Counted from the first letter of the stretch, positions 22,466-33,622 are shown. The stretch: 64,000 bases of DNA from Sciurus carolinensis (GCF_902686445.1 NC_062218.1:131248594-131312593), one strand, 5' to 3'. Numbers and translations are program-made. Notes: generated from the sequence alone by a model not told the origin.

Positions 22466-22690
22466 AAAATTTAACAGGGATGCCCTTAATGCTTTGAATA
22501 TAATGCTTGCTTCTCTGCCCCTGACACGTATTTTAAAAGTGACATTTTTTTCCCCTTCCTTTTCCCCTTTTCGCCCTCCTTTATGATTGGGAGAGCAAAA
22601 TTAACCTTCTCATGCTAGGCTGAGTCCATGTGTCGCAAGAGAGCAGGGAGCTGAAGCTCCAAAACTTTGTTCTTGTGTTCTGAAGAAAGA
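22466..22690 (+). repeat. Fragment of LTR matching the repeat at 28,690
   Basis: TTTAACAGGGATGC, GCTTTGAATATAATG, AGCAAAATTAACCTT and CTAGGCTGAGT recur in order at 28,690-28,860. The later copy is preceded by a purine-rich tract next to retroviral pol, so the pair may be the two LTRs of one decayed gammaretrovirus-like provirus. The 5' copy is incomplete. Confidence 0.45.
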
Positions 22691-23700
22691 AAATTTAAAG
22701 TCAGACACTGAAAGTCATGCTAGAGAATTTTATTACAAGTGAAGGCAGAGTGGAAGTGAAGTGAGAGTAGGGTGGATGTGAGCAAGCCTCAAGCAGAGAG
22801 CCCTCTCAAGGGAGAGGGCCATCTCTGAGCAGAGAATGACAAAACAGTGCTGTTTCCAAATTTATTACTGTTTGGTGTTTGCCTTGAGAACTGGGGTTCA
22901 CCTCTGCACTCTTTGCCAATCAGGTGTTCAACTCCCTCTTCATGTTGAGCAACTCTTTCATCTATGCTAAGGATGCAAGGTGGATTATGAGCTTGTTGAG
23001 ACCTGACTGCTGAATAATTAGGAGACAGAATGAGTTTGCCTGGGTCAAACCAGAGGAGCTATTCCTGTAAGTAAAGGGAGGGACTGAGGTAATATCCCAG
23101 CAGCTGTTGGAGCTCCTCTTCCTTCAGGAAACTCCTGCCTTCTTTTCCTAAATGTACAGGTTGATCCACCAATTGGTCTTTGAGGGAACTGAATGGAGCA
23201 AAGGGAACTGAATGGAGCAAAGTCATGAAAGCTTGGTAGTCAGATACACTTCCCTGGTATGCCCACCAAGACTTTTGATTTCACATTCTTGGTCCCCCTT
23301 CATGTGGACATCTGGTTCCCCTTTATGGGAATATCTGGTACCTCTTCGTGGGGCCATGTGTGGTACCAGTAGTGATGGACATCACCAATGAGTAAGTGGG
23401 ATAGGGAACCTAGGGGATCTTTTCCTCCTGTCTGGTTTGTCTGTTTTAAAGGTTCCCATCCATCAGCCCTGGTTTAGAGGAATTCCTTCTGGTTGTCTGC
23501 CTCTGTGTTTTTTATTTGTATTGGTTACTGGCCTGTTAAGACATAGGTAATGCTGTGTCTCTTGGAAAAGATCTTGGCTAAATGGACCACAGGTAAGTAT
23601 AATAGTATCTTATTAGTGAGTAAGATAGGACAGTAATAGGCCCCAATTAGGGCTTTTTAAATGTAAAGTTCACTCCATGAGATTAACATATGGAAACATT
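22691..23700. repeat. Probable old LTR debris
   Basis: Purine-rich stretches followed by inverted polyadenylation-like patterns (AGAGAATTTTATTACAAGTG at 22,721). Looks like retroviral LTR material on the minus strand but boundaries and family are unclear. Confidence 0.25.
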
Positions 23701-23764
23701 CCAGACAACTCTTTTGTCCTCAGGTGATGGAAATAGGGAGGCTGGACAGACCTGAGTGAAGTCT

Positions 23765-24020
23765 ACAGATTTGAGGGCTAGCCAATAATCTTAACACTTT
23801 TCCAATACCCAATTAGCATAGATTTTTGACCTATAGTGTTGGTACTTTTCCAATACCTGATTAGTATAGATATTGACCAATGCCCCATACCCAAACCTTT
23901 AGATTAGTACTCTTAAGTGGCAATCCCTATCAGGTTCCCCTCTTACCCTACAGGAGTTCTGTATTGTCTTTTAATTTGAATAAATCCTATATTCACTTAC
24001 TCTTCTTTGTCTGTGGATTT
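23765..24020 (+). repeat. LTR related to the 15.1-kb LTR, opposite orientation
   Basis: Two U3 units (ACACTTTTCCAATACCCAAT... and TACTTTTCCAATACCTGATT...), then GTCTTTTAATTTGAATAAATC with an AATAAA signal and a U5-like tail. Homologous to the minus strand of 15,110-15,470, but with fewer U3 repeat units. Confidence 0.5.
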
Positions 24021-25264
24021 GATTCTTTGAATTCAGAAAAAGGCTCTGGCAGGTGGCTGGGGTCTTCTGCAACACAGAAGGCAGCAGAGGTGAAAATCCA
24101 GTTTTACTGTGACTCAGAAAAAGTTGGTGTTCACTGTGACTCAGAAAAGTTATTGTCACACAATCTGGTCATTGAATGGTATTTTGAATTATTATACTAT
24201 CTTACAGTTGGAGTTGGCCTGTCAGAGGTCAAATAAATGGAAGAAATTCTGTATGTGCAGATATGTATGCAGTTGCATGATAAGGAGTCTTATTAGCCAG
24301 GAGCTAAGTTGATGGTGCATAAAAAGGCACTGCCTCTGGTGTGCAAAGATGACAGGATACTAGCAGAAAAAGTTAAAAAAGATTTAAATCTTTTCAACAA
24401 GTGCTGGCAGGTCTGACACTGCTTCTCAGCCCAGCCCTAGGCAGTTGCAGATCATCTGTGAGTCAAAGACACCAACTTTGGGTGAAAAAAATTCCAGGAA
24501 AGCTACCTGGGTTGTAGAGAAATGGACAAAAAGGACTTGGCCTCTGCCCTGCTTTCCAGCCTCCTTTGCCTATGGCAGGACTGGAGCTGCTGGCCAACAT
24601 GGATGTGGCAGTTGGTGTTGGTATTGCTAGATTAGGACCTGGGGACAGGAATGGTCTTTCCTTTTAAGATCTGAAAGGTCACCCCATTTGGTCAGAAGAC
24701 ACCTGTTGCTGGGGCAGAATAATTCTTGCTCTGATAGCATCCCATCAACATAAAAGCACAGAGGGACTGGCAGGCTAAATAAGTGTGCCTGGGGAGGGGA
24801 AACCCAACTATGGCACTGAAACTGTCAGCTAGAGTTGGGAAAAAACTCTAAAGGCCTTACAGGCCCTGCACCACTGCCTATGCTGCAGTTATATCACAAG
24901 CAGCAGGAAACATGCCCATAGAGAGAAAGAGGAGCCACCAGTCTGGCCTCAGCACCCACCCAGGATAAAGCCCCCCAGGCCCTGACTATAACCTGAGGCC
25001 AGTGTAGCCAGGGAGAGGTGAGACCTTCCATGCATGCTCCCATACCTGGCATGCCCTAAACCACTGAGCTCTTTCACCAGTCAGAGGAAACTTCTGGGTG
25101 AAGCCTTACCTGCTACCCATAGAATTAAGTAGGTCCAAGGGCTTCCTAGAGCCTCATGTATACAGGTACTTGCCTCTTGGCCCTGCTGATTTCTGCAGAG
25201 AGAGACCCTTAAACACCTCTGTATAGTCAGTGTTACTTTCATTAGACAGAATACTCAAGACATT
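24021..25264. other. Non-coding DNA, nothing recognised
   Basis: Follows the LTR at 23.8 kb, so some may be decayed retroviral leader or gag. A direct repeat, CACTGTGACTCAGAAAA-like, occurs twice at 24,105-24,150. No coding similarity seen. Confidence 0.3.
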
Positions 25265-25316
25265 AAAAAAAAAAAAAAAAAAAAAATCCAAAGACAAAAA
25301 ACAAAAAACAAAAAAG
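25265..25316. repeat. A-rich simple repeat
   Basis: A run of over 20 adenines followed by CAAAAAA units. Confidence 0.85.
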
Positions 25317-25837
25317 CTTTAGCAAGGGGGCAATTAATATAAGCCCTTTACAGCTCATTGATATTGCCTTTAAGGTACCTGGGAGGAACAGAAACTAGCC
25401 AACTTCTCTTTTGTTTTGTTGACAGCTCCTGCAGAGGGATCTTCAAGAAACCCTAGAGAAAAGGATGGGAAGGGTCTTTCTCCATTGAAAACCAATATGC
25501 CTACTTTATGTAAGAAAAAGGCAACAATAGTCTCTAGGTACAATTAGAGTGGGGAACTCACTTAAAAGTTGATGGCATCGTAATAACGATTAGAGTGACA
25601 AGTCAGGCTCATCAACGTCCTGTGCTTCAAACTCTTGAACTTAAGCTGGGAGAACCAAGAATAAGACATTTTTCTTTCATATGCCAGATTATCCAAAGAT
25701 CCCTCTTCTGGGATGAGATTTGCTATATAAATTAAATACTCAGATAACCTTCTCACCCCAAAAGTAATGACTCCAGTTGTAAATGCCACCAGAAAACTCA
25801 CTCTGGTTCCAGTTTTCTGTTTTCTTCCCCCCCCACC
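25317..25837. other. Non-coding DNA
   Basis: Nothing recognised. Confidence 0.3.
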
Positions 25838-26022
25838 CCCTTTGGTACAATCCCTGGGATTGAACCCAGGGATGCTTAACCATTGGGTTATATCCTCAGC
25901 CCTTTACTTTTTATTTAGAGACAAGTCTTACTAAATTGCTGAGGCTGGCTTTGATCTTGTGACTCTCCGCCTCAGCGTCGGGAGCCACTGGGATTGTAGA
26001 TATGCGTCACTGTGCCCACCTG
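25838..26022 (-). repeat. Sciurid composite SINE
   Basis: GGGATTGAACCCAGGGATGC, CTTAACCATTGGGTTATATC, then a B1-like half ending CCACTGGGATTG. Confidence 0.92.
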
Positions 26023-26034
26023 TTCCAGCTTTTG

Positions 26035-26470
26035 AGACAAGGGAGAAGGTCAGGAAGTCAGTGTAGTAAGAATGATGAGGGTTTGTCTGGTAATGAGAAA
26101 ATTGGCTAACGAGTGTTTTTCAAGTCAGTTAACATGGGTAAAATAATGAGAGTGGAGAGGGTGACGATTGTTTTTCAAAGAAGGAACAAAGGGTTGCTGA
26201 TGGTTATTTTTCAAGAAAAAACAAAAACTTCCATGTTCATGCTCCTAGGCAAATATTTGGGGAAGAAAGGAAAGACAATGATGAATGTAGGAGAAGTTCT
26301 GAGGTCTATAAAAAAGGCAAGTCATACCCCTTCCACAGGCAAAAGTTACATGCACCAAAAGTTCCCTTCTCTCCAGAGATGTCTGTTCTCTATCACTTTC
26401 TTAAATAAATTGTGCTGAGCTTGCTTACTTTGGCTGTTCGAGGTTTCATTCTTCCACTCCGTGGAACATG
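26035..26470 (+). repeat. Old gammaretrovirus-type LTR (probable)
   Basis: LTR-like order of signals: TATA-like GTCTATAAAAAAGG near 26,306, polyadenylation signal TTAAATAAATTG near 26,400, then a T/G-rich U5-like region (GGCTGTTCGAGGTTTCATTC). Family unknown. The 101-codon open frame here is not a convincing gene. Confidence 0.4.
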
Positions 26471-27063
26471 AACTTGGTCTGGATCATCAATAAGACCAGT
26501 ATCACTTTCACTTGCCATCCAGGAAAAGAAAAGTAAGCCTCCTCTGCTGGAGGTCTGCTCAAAAGTAAGTGAGGTCATTTGGGCTGAAGCAACCCTGGAA
26601 GGGCAATCAATGTTAATCCCACCCAAGATTTTGCTTAAAGAGGAGGTAATCTGCTCCAGGAAGAAATAATACTGCCTTTAAGACAAAGGCATTGGTAGAG
26701 ATTCAGCCTCTTCTGGACAAATTTTGAAAACATGGATTGAATCAGCTTTGTCCAATCCTGCTGGTTCAAAACAAAAAACAAAAACACTATACTGTATTGA
26801 ATCTCCTTATCTCATGTGGTAATGTGTTCACTTTTTAAAAAAGGCTCAGATTTGTAAGCAAGAAGTCCCCTGTCTGGGATTCAGGATTAGCCAAGGAACC
26901 CAAAGTTTGATGGCAGATCAGAAGAAGGCTACCTTGAGCCTTAGAGAACCCAGGAACTGCAGGCAGTTACACGGGTTCCTGAGAATGGCAGGATTCTGCC
27001 ATATTTGGATCCCTAGTTCTGGACTAAAAGCTAAACCCCTATTTGAGACCTTAAAATGAACAG
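26471..27063. other. Non-coding DNA between retroviral remnants
   Basis: No coding similarity recognised; may be decayed retroviral internal sequence. Confidence 0.3.
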
Positions 27064-27425
27064 ATATAGAACCTTTGACTTTCTTCCACCCCAGGGTTGC
27101 AAAGGCCACAAGTATGCCATTTACCAATCCCAAAGAGAGAACTTGGAGAACAATGGAGAGGTTTTGAACATTTTTATTACACACTCCTCGAAAGCTTGGA
27201 TACAGTGGAGTGCTGTGCTGTGCCTATAATCAGGGGAATATATAGGATAGGTCACATGCCCACTGCACAGGTGGAATTCTTCAGATGTTTTATGACTACA
27301 TTATTTTACAACCAAGGTCACGCTGTGAGGACTGGAGATAAGGGAAGTGGCCAGTTCACCCTCTGCATTTCCCTGGTTAACACATTTTTTTGGAGTCCTT
27401 CTTATCTCACTGCAAGCTTTCCTAG
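27064..27425 (+). repeat. Interspersed repeat, inverted partner of 29,490-29,905
   Basis: Shared with the reverse complement of 29,490-29,905: CCAGGGTTGCAAAGGCCACA..., TTTACCAATCCCAAAGAGAG, GAACTTGGAGAAC and TTCTTCAGATGTTTTA. Probably an LTR-type repeat. Confidence 0.45.
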
Positions 27426-27435
27426 GCACTGATTA

Positions 27436-28360
27436 GTTGTTTAACTCAACAGATTTGGACTCCAGAATGCCAAACTGTCTTTGAGAAGTACAAAAGAAGA
27501 AAAAAAAAAAAGCCTGTGACAGCCTGCCTGTCTTATAAAAGGAGTTCAGACTATATGTGCATAGCAGACATGCACATAGAAACCTTGGGAGACATACTAC
27601 AACCAGTAGCCTATTGGTCAAAACAACTTGACTGCCCAGCAGGAGGATGGTCCCCCTGCCTTTGGGAGGTGGTTGCCACTTGTGATTTGCTATAAGAGAC
27701 TGAGAAGTCCACTCTAGGACAACCCATTACTGTGTTTGTTTCTCACCAAGTCCCTGGTCTTTCTAAAACAGAAGGATTGCTACTGGATGTCAGCTGGGAG
27801 GATGAGGAGATACAAGGCCATCCTATTAGAAAATTCAAATGTCAGTCTGAAAACAGTGTTCGCCTTATATCCAGCAACCCTGTTGCAAGCATATGATAAT
27901 GGGCCAGTACAACACGACTGCTCAGCAGGTAGGATTTGCTTGATTGGCCTATTACAGAGTCAGACTGGGACCTCTTCATGAATGAGAGCAACTTGATGGG
28001 TAATGGTCAGCAGATAACTGGATTTACTGTGATCACAGAACAACATGTAGAAGAAACAGACATGGACCCCAGGCTTTGCTGCTAAAAGTATCACTCCAGA
28101 AAGCTGAGTTAATTTCTCTGACAAAAGCCCTCAGACTGTCCAAAGAAAAGAAGTGACCCAACAAGTGAGTAAAACACTGGATATACAGAGGAAGTTACAC
28201 ATATCCTGGAGACCCCAATCTACAGGGGAAAATAGAAAAGATAAATCAGGCCTTTAAAAAGACTGTGGCTAAATTATGCCAAGAAACTCACCTGCAGTGG
28301 ATAAGGTGTTGCCAATTGCTCTCCTCAGTAAGGGTATCCCAGAAGCAGACTTAAATTAAG
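27436..28360 (+). pseudogene. Decayed gammaretrovirus-like (ERV1) pol remnant
   Basis: Frameshifted and stop-riddled, but three colinear stretches of gamma-type pol are readable. The reverse transcriptase connection region shows QPVAYWSKQLD (around 27,601-27,633) followed by a W-x-P-C-L pattern. The RNase H start shows DWDLFMNESNLM and GFTVITE (27,967-28,040). A late integrase stretch shows VAKLCQETHLQW (about 28,263-28,300). The integrase core that should lie between the last two is missing, indicating a large deletion. The catalytic aspartate context of RNase H is altered. This is an old, non-functional class I endogenous retrovirus, unrelated to the young class II provirus at 52-59 kb. Confidence 0.75.
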
Positions 28361-28662
28361 CCCAGAAAGAAACAATATATAGGAGACCCTTCTTGGTACT
28401 GGGGGGAAAATATGGTTAATAGCAAAAGAAACTAGATGAAAACTGTGTGTACAATCAGTCAATCAGTAACTGCTGTACTGCTGTGCTTCTCCCAGGTCCC
28501 ACTAAGATTGGAATCACCTCTTCATTGCTTTTGGTAAAAGTTCAAAAGAAAAAAAGAATGGCAACAACAAGTAAAAATTCTTCCATTCTAGGACCACCTT
28601 TGTTGCCCATTTTCAGCAGGAAGCATCTTGGAAATATTGTTGCCCATTTTTCCATAGAAATG
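28361..28662 (+). other. Probable env/3' remnant of the ERV1 copy
   Basis: Lies between the pol remnant and a polypurine-like tract. No env motif is clear; assignment is by position only. Confidence 0.3.
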
Positions 28663-29120
28663 GAAGGAAGAAGTGGACAGGATGGGAAATGTAACAGGGG
28701 TGCTCTCCATGCTTTGAATATAACATCTTGCTGTTCTGCCACTGCTGTTCATTTTGAAACTGAAATATTTTCCTCTTTCCTTCTCTCCATTTTCCCCTCT
28801 CTAATCATGGGGGAAGCAAGATTAACTTTCTTTCCATTCTAGGCTGAGTTATATGTTTTTAGACTCACAGACCACAGAAGTGAAGGAGTCCTGACTTCAG
28901 AGTTGGCACCTGTGGAGCTCAGAAATGGCCATCTCTCAAGGCTACAAATTAATCATGACTCCAGATAGGGTACAGCTGCACTGGAGACTTTGACTCATTT
29001 CTTCAAGAGTCCACTGTTCCCTCTGTGATAGGAATCCCTTGGGTTTATCCTTTGGTAACAAAGCAAGAAAACTTCTTCCTTTTTCTCAGACCCTTGTCTT
29101 CATTATTGGATTGGACTGAG
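28663..29120 (+). repeat. Polypurine tract and LTR of the ERV1 remnant
   Basis: A purine-rich run (GGAAGGAAGAAGTGGACAGG, from about 28,663) stands directly before TGTAACAGGGGTGC at 28,690, the expected PPT-LTR junction. The following 170 bp match 22,466-22,690. The LTR 3' boundary is unclear. Confidence 0.45.
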
Positions 29121-29204
29121 CTTTTGATATCAAGTACATTTGTGCACTGTTGGTAGGACATAATGAAAAACAATTAGAAGTTCCTCAAAAAAATTATCAT
29201 ATGG

Positions 29205-29276
29205 GAATCTGGGAATGTAGGTCAGTAGTAAAGTGCTTGCCTAGTATGTTCAAGGTCCTGGGTTTAATACCTTGGG
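29205..29276 (+). repeat. Stand-alone ID SINE
   Basis: Monomeric ID element: TCTGGGAATGTAGGTCAGTA, AAGTGCTTGCC, TCCTGGGTTTAATACC. Lacks the B1-like half. Confidence 0.8.
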
Positions 29277-29369
29277 TTTGATAGTTTTTTGTAAAAAAAT
29301 AAAATAAAGTTGCATACAATTTCAGTGCAGTTAGTGAGGTCTGACTAGGCCAGCCTGGAGTTCACTTAA

Positions 29370-29489
29370 AAAAAAAGACTTACCATATGATCCAGTAATC
29401 TCATTACTGAACATATATTCAAGCAGTTGAAATCAGTATGAGGACATTTGCACTCCCATACTCATTGCAGAATTAGTCACAATAGTTAA
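29370..29489 (+). mobile_element. Old LINE-1 fragment (5' of an interrupted copy)
   Basis: TTACCATATGATCCAGTAAT and ACTCATTGCAGAATTAGTC are the ORF2 3'-region pattern of mammalian LINE-1s. Continues after the inserted repeat at 29,906. Confidence 0.75.
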
Positions 29490-29905
29490 ATGTTGGGGTA
29501 AACACAAGCCAGTGTCTAGAGGTCTTGTTTCAGAAGGTGAACTAAGGCTTCTCAAAAATGTGCTGTGGAGTAAGGAGGAAAATAGGCTGCTTCCCTTGTT
29601 TGTCTTCAATTTTTAGGTGGGGATCAAAGCAGAGCAACTTTGGTAGTGAAGTAAAGTCATATACTCCTAAAACATCTGAAGAAATCCGTATGCACATTTG
29701 GCATGCAGCCTACCTGGTGTATATTTCCCCCTGCTTGTTATAGCCCTCCATTTTATCCTGGACTGCCACCAAGGAGCACATGAGTAAATCAACGTCTAAA
29801 CCCTCTATGTTGAGTTCTCCAAGTTCTTTCTTTGGCATTGGTAAATACAATGCTGGGACTTTTGCAGCCCTGGGACTGAACAGCAAGAGATAGAAACAGC
29901 TGCAG
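29490..29905 (-). repeat. Interspersed repeat inserted in an old LINE-1
   Basis: Reverse-complement partner of 27,064-27,425, interrupting the LINE-1 whose two parts flank it. Confidence 0.45.
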
Positions 29906-30440
29906 TACCTATCTAGGGATGAATGTATAAAAAAATGCAACACACAGAGGAATACTATTAGCCTTAAAAAAGAATAAAATTCTGACATTTGTGACAACAT
30001 GGATGAGACCTCATGCTAAGTGAAATAAGCCAGACACAGAAAAACAAAAACTATATGATGTCATTTACATGTGAAAAAGTAGAACTCAGAAGTAGAGAGT
30101 AGAATGATGGATTCGAGATTGGACAGAGGATGGGATGGACGGGGGAAGGGGAGCTGTTGGTCAAAAGGCACAAAGATTCAGTTTGACAGGAAGAATAATT
30201 TCTGGTGATTTAACACAGCATGGTGATTACAGTTAATGTGCTGTGTATTTCAAAACTTCTACAAGAATAGACTTTAAATATTCTCATCACACAGAAACAA
30301 TACATATATGAGGTGATAGATATGTTAACCAGCCTGATTTGATCATCACATGATGTATACATATATACAAACATCATACTGTACTCATGAATACATACAA
30401 TTATTTGTCAGTTAAAAGTAAAATAAAATATAAAAAATCC
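29906..30440 (+). mobile_element. Old LINE-1 3' part
   Basis: GACAACATGGATGAGACC, CTAAGTGAAATAAGCCAGAC and a G-rich 3'UTR tract ending in an A-rich tail near 30,430. Typical end of an L1M-like copy. Confidence 0.85.
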
Positions 30441-30750
30441 AAAACTTGAGAATAGACAAAAGGGATGATTAAGTGTTCTTTCTGTGTATGCTTGGCAGGC
30501 TCTAGCAGACTTTTGGGAAATTATGTGATCTTGTTGACATGTGTGCCTTTCATTGACTTCTATTGGCTTGCAATTTTACAACTCTGTAGGGGTAGAGGTT
30601 AACTTATGATGCAAATGATTCTTGTCCTTATGGTCAACGATTCCTGTTCATAGCAGTGCAAATAAAATTTGTTAAGAGATGCAATTGCTTTCTCTCTGGC
30701 AGAAAAGGATAACTTCAATGTAGAAAACACAACTTTAGACATCAATGATT
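30441..30750. other. Non-coding DNA
   Basis: Nothing recognised. Confidence 0.3.
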
Positions 30751-30950
30751 ATTTACTGGTGGTTGAACTCAGGGCCACATAATCACTGAACCACATCCTC
30801 AGCCCTTTTCTGTGTTTTATTTAGAGACAGGGTCTCACTGAATTGCTTAGAGCCTTACTAAGTTGCTGAGGCTGCCTTTGAACTCTCCATTCTCCTGCTT
30901 CAGCCTCCTAAGCAGCTGGGATTTCAGGTGTGCACCATAGTGACCAGCTC
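30751..30950 (-). repeat. Sciurid composite SINE
   Basis: CACTGAACCACATCCTCAGC, GAGACAGGGTCTCACTGAAT, AGCAGCTGGGATTTCAGGTG. A short internal duplication (GCTTAGAGCC...TTACTAAGTTGC) is present. Confidence 0.88.
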
Positions 30951-31084
30951 ATCACTGATTATTATGCTTAGGATATTAACCTGTCTTGCATGTGTTAGCA
31001 AATTTCTTACCGAATTTGTTTGGTTGAATGAAATAAATCTCATCAATTCTCCTTTGCATTGGTTCTAACATCCTACAGGTCCAT

Positions 31085-31740
31085 CACTGACAAACTTTAG
31101 TCAGGCTCCTCTGAACCTTCGTTTTGGTTAGGCCCAAACTAATCACATACTGTTATTAGTTTTTCCAGCCCAGTCTGAGCAAAGAATTTTGCTAAGTGAG
31201 TTTAGTGAGAATCCCCTCACTCTTGATATCTGATCACCTTTTGTCTCTGGGTCAAGTTCTTCATCCCTCACCTTTGATGCCTGAATCCTTGGTCTGCTTT
31301 TAGCAAGAATCTGTAAGCTCTGTTTAGCAAGACTCCCCCTTCTTCTTGATGTCTCCTCTTAGAAGTTTTTGAAACACACTAAACTTGGGGTTCCCACATC
31401 TGAAATTGTGAATGACTTTCTCATGCTAAGTGTAGAGGCTGGAGAACCTGTCTCCCACGCTGACATGGGAGTGGAGATTGCCCACTTAGGCCTCTTAACT
31501 GCAGGTTAACTAAACCTGCATGTGTACATTTTGTCCCTTTTGTCACTCTGCCTCTCCTTTAAAAGTTCTGCTCAATATCAGGAATTTTGAAGATGGAATT
31601 TTTCTTTCAAAGCTTACTTTGAATAAAAACTATTTTACTACCAACTTGACTCAGTATTTCTCGAGCAGTGAGAATTATGGTCTAGCCTCTTTCCTTTCAG
31701 GCAGTGTTAGAGCTGTCTAGAAATATTTTCCATCCACTGA
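31085..31740 (+). repeat. Retroviral-type LTR (probable)
   Basis: The order of features suggests a plus-strand LTR: pyrimidine-rich U3, TTTAAAAGTTCTGC, polyadenylation signal within TTTGAATAAAAACTATTTTA near 31,619, then a U5-like tail (TATTTCTCGAGCAG). No primer site identified. Family unknown. Confidence 0.4.
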
Positions 31741-31954
31741 CCCCAATTCTGCTCTTTGGCTTTAAACCCTTAGATGTCTTTGTTGTATTTGGAGTTGAGC
31801 CTTACTTCTTTTCCCTGTTGTGATACTCCTGTTAGCAAGAGTTGGAATAGTCTTCCTTACCGTTTTAACAAGTTGTCATAAATTTATTTTAACACCATTA
31901 ATTATTGGAATAAAATTTTCACATTCATAATTTACATATATATTATGTATATGC

Positions 31955-32140
31955 ATTTTTCAGTCCTGGGGATTGAATCCAGGAGTACTCTACCACTGAG
32001 TTACATCCCCAGACCTTTTTATTTTTTGACACAGAGTCTCCCTATGCTGCCCAGATTGGCCTCAAAATTTGTGATCCTCTTGCCTCAACTTCAGCAACCA
32101 AGTTGCTGGGATTACAGGCATGAGCCACCGCGCCTGGCTG
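31955..32140 (-). repeat. Sciurid composite SINE
   Basis: CTGGGGATTGAATCCAGGAG, TACCACTGAGTTACATCCCC, CTGGGATTACAGGCATGAGC. Well preserved. Confidence 0.92.
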
Positions 32141-32884
32141 ACGTTCACACTATTTGCTTGAGTCACATAAAATTATTGAAAAATACTTCAGCAAAAATCT
32201 CCTTAGTGAGGCATTAGTAACAGCCCAGTTTAAAAACAAAATTCCACTATTTGTCTTGCTTTAGCTTTTTTCTCACAGTTCCTTTGTTTATTTGTGTTGA
32301 TTACTTCCTTCCCTGGTCTGTCAGTTTACCAGGACTGGGGATTTATCTCTTTAAGATTGTATTAATAGTGGACAAAGTTTTAATGAATGAACGAATGGTC
32401 CCTGATCTTAGCAGAAACCGCAATCAGGAGGTCCCTTCCTGAGCCGTTCTGCAGTTTAGATTTCCGGTTTAGTTTAGATGCTGTCTAGCAGATGCTAAAG
32501 CACACTTTACGTTTTTTTTTTTTTTTTCACTTTCGTTAACTGCTATGCAATCGCTGCTTGAACTTCCCTTAACTAAACCAGGGTTCACACCAGGCTCTTC
32601 TGACCTGGAAACTCCAGATTCGCTGTTCTGGGTTCCCTGTTATTCTCAACGGTGTCTGTGTGGATTGGTGGAGGAAGGGGATGTGGATCTTGAGGGATGG
32701 GTATACACAGGAATAGTAAGGCAGAGACGAAGGGATAAGGAATAAAAACGATGAAATGAAAACAAACAACAACAATAACTTGCCATGAATTCCGTAGCAA
32801 GTGTTTTTCCAACTGCTTTCCAAATATTAACACAACATATCTAAAAATGTACCCAGGTAGGGCTGGGGAGGTGAGGCAGAACTC
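32141..32884. other. Non-coding DNA upstream of the tRNA cluster
   Basis: Overlapping open frames on both strands at 32,545-32,908 match no family. A T17 run lies near 32,512-32,528. Confidence 0.35.
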
Positions 32885-33229
32885 TTGGTCAAGGTTGTGG
32901 CGGGCCAAACCGCCTCAGATCAGCCGCTAGCACTTCGTTCCGCCTTTCCGACTGCATTTTCCTTGGTTCTTTGGGCCCGGCGCCTGCGCAGTAGTCACTA
33001 ACCGCTAGACTTTCGGTTTGATTCCCAGCTAGGAAGTGCTGTGTTTGCCAGTTCTGACTGCGTAGTTATCACCGCGTTTCCGAGACCTCAGTGTCGCAGG
33101 CGGCAGGCAGAGAATAGGTCGTTCTATGTTGTTCCTACGGAAGCCGGCTGGTCAGTGCGCAGTGACGCCTGGAAGTACGATGGGCGGGCACAAGTAGCAC
33201 ATTAAGTGAGAACAAAGGCGCCCTCGCGT
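32885..33229. promoter_or_regulatory. CpG-rich promoter-like block
   Basis: In an otherwise CpG-poor region this 345 bp holds many CpGs and an NRF1-like palindromic core, GGCGCCTGCGCAG (about 32,980-32,992). It ends directly at the tRNA-Leu gene. It could be the upstream open-chromatin region of the tRNA cluster or a CpG-island promoter of an unidentified transcript. No coding exon is recognisable beside it. Confidence 0.5.
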
Positions 33230-33335
33230 GTCAGGATGGCCGAGTGGTCTAAGGCGCCAGACTCAAGGTGAGCACCTTGCCTACGGGCGTTCTGGTCTCC
33301 GAATGGAGGCGTGGGTTCGAATCCCACTTCTGACA
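33230..33335 (+). tRNA. tRNA-Leu (anticodon CAA), with intron
   Basis: A 106-bp leucine tRNA gene. The 7-bp acceptor stem pairs GTCAGGA with TTCTGAC (one G-T pair), followed by discriminator A. The A box (TGGCCGAGTGG) and B box (GGTTCGAATCC) of the internal RNA polymerase III promoter are intact. The anticodon CAA lies in GACTCAAG, and an intron of about 22 bp follows the anticodon before the 3' half of the anticodon stem (TTCTGG), as is usual for Leu(CAA) genes. A long variable arm (TCTCC/GGAGG) marks a type II tRNA. A TTTT terminator follows at 33,341-33,344. Structure suggests a working gene. Confidence 0.97.
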
Positions 33336-33340
33336 CATCG

Positions 33341-33344
33341 TTTT
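33341..33344 (+). terminator. RNA polymerase III terminator of tRNA-Leu
   Basis: TTTT six bases after the tRNA 3' end, the standard pol III stop signal. Confidence 0.8.
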
Positions 33345-33622
33345 GCTCTTCTCAGGAAATACCACCCCAAAATTTCCAAAAGTGTGCTGTTATTTTCGTC
33401 TCTTCTGTGGAAGAAGGCCACAACTAGCCTTTATCTCTCCTCGTTTTCCGTTGCTCGTTTGTCTGTCTCAGCAGTAGCCAAACGGCTGTTTATTGAGGAG
33501 TTGTGGCGGTGTTGGCAGCTTCAGTAGGAGTGCGGAGCTCCTTCCAATGATATTCTTGCGCATCACGTATGTCACACAACTCTCACTTTATCTATTACAG
33601 AGGGCAACACCTTCTAACGGCT
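33345..33622. other. Spacer between the two tRNA genes
   Basis: About 280 bp without a recognisable feature. Each tRNA gene has its own internal promoter and terminator. Confidence 0.6.

Noticed and set aside
28447..28842. 131-codon frame after the ERV1 pol
   Set aside because: Crosses from the remnant interior into the LTR, so cannot be a conserved protein; no env motif seen.
32545..32908. Overlapping frames on both strands upstream of the tRNA genes
   Set aside because: No similarity to a known family, no splice or Kozak support, and mutual overlap suggests chance.
33000..33045. Possible third tRNA gene with a B-box-like GGTTTGATTCCCAGC
   Set aside because: No matching acceptor stem or A box; at most a decayed relic.
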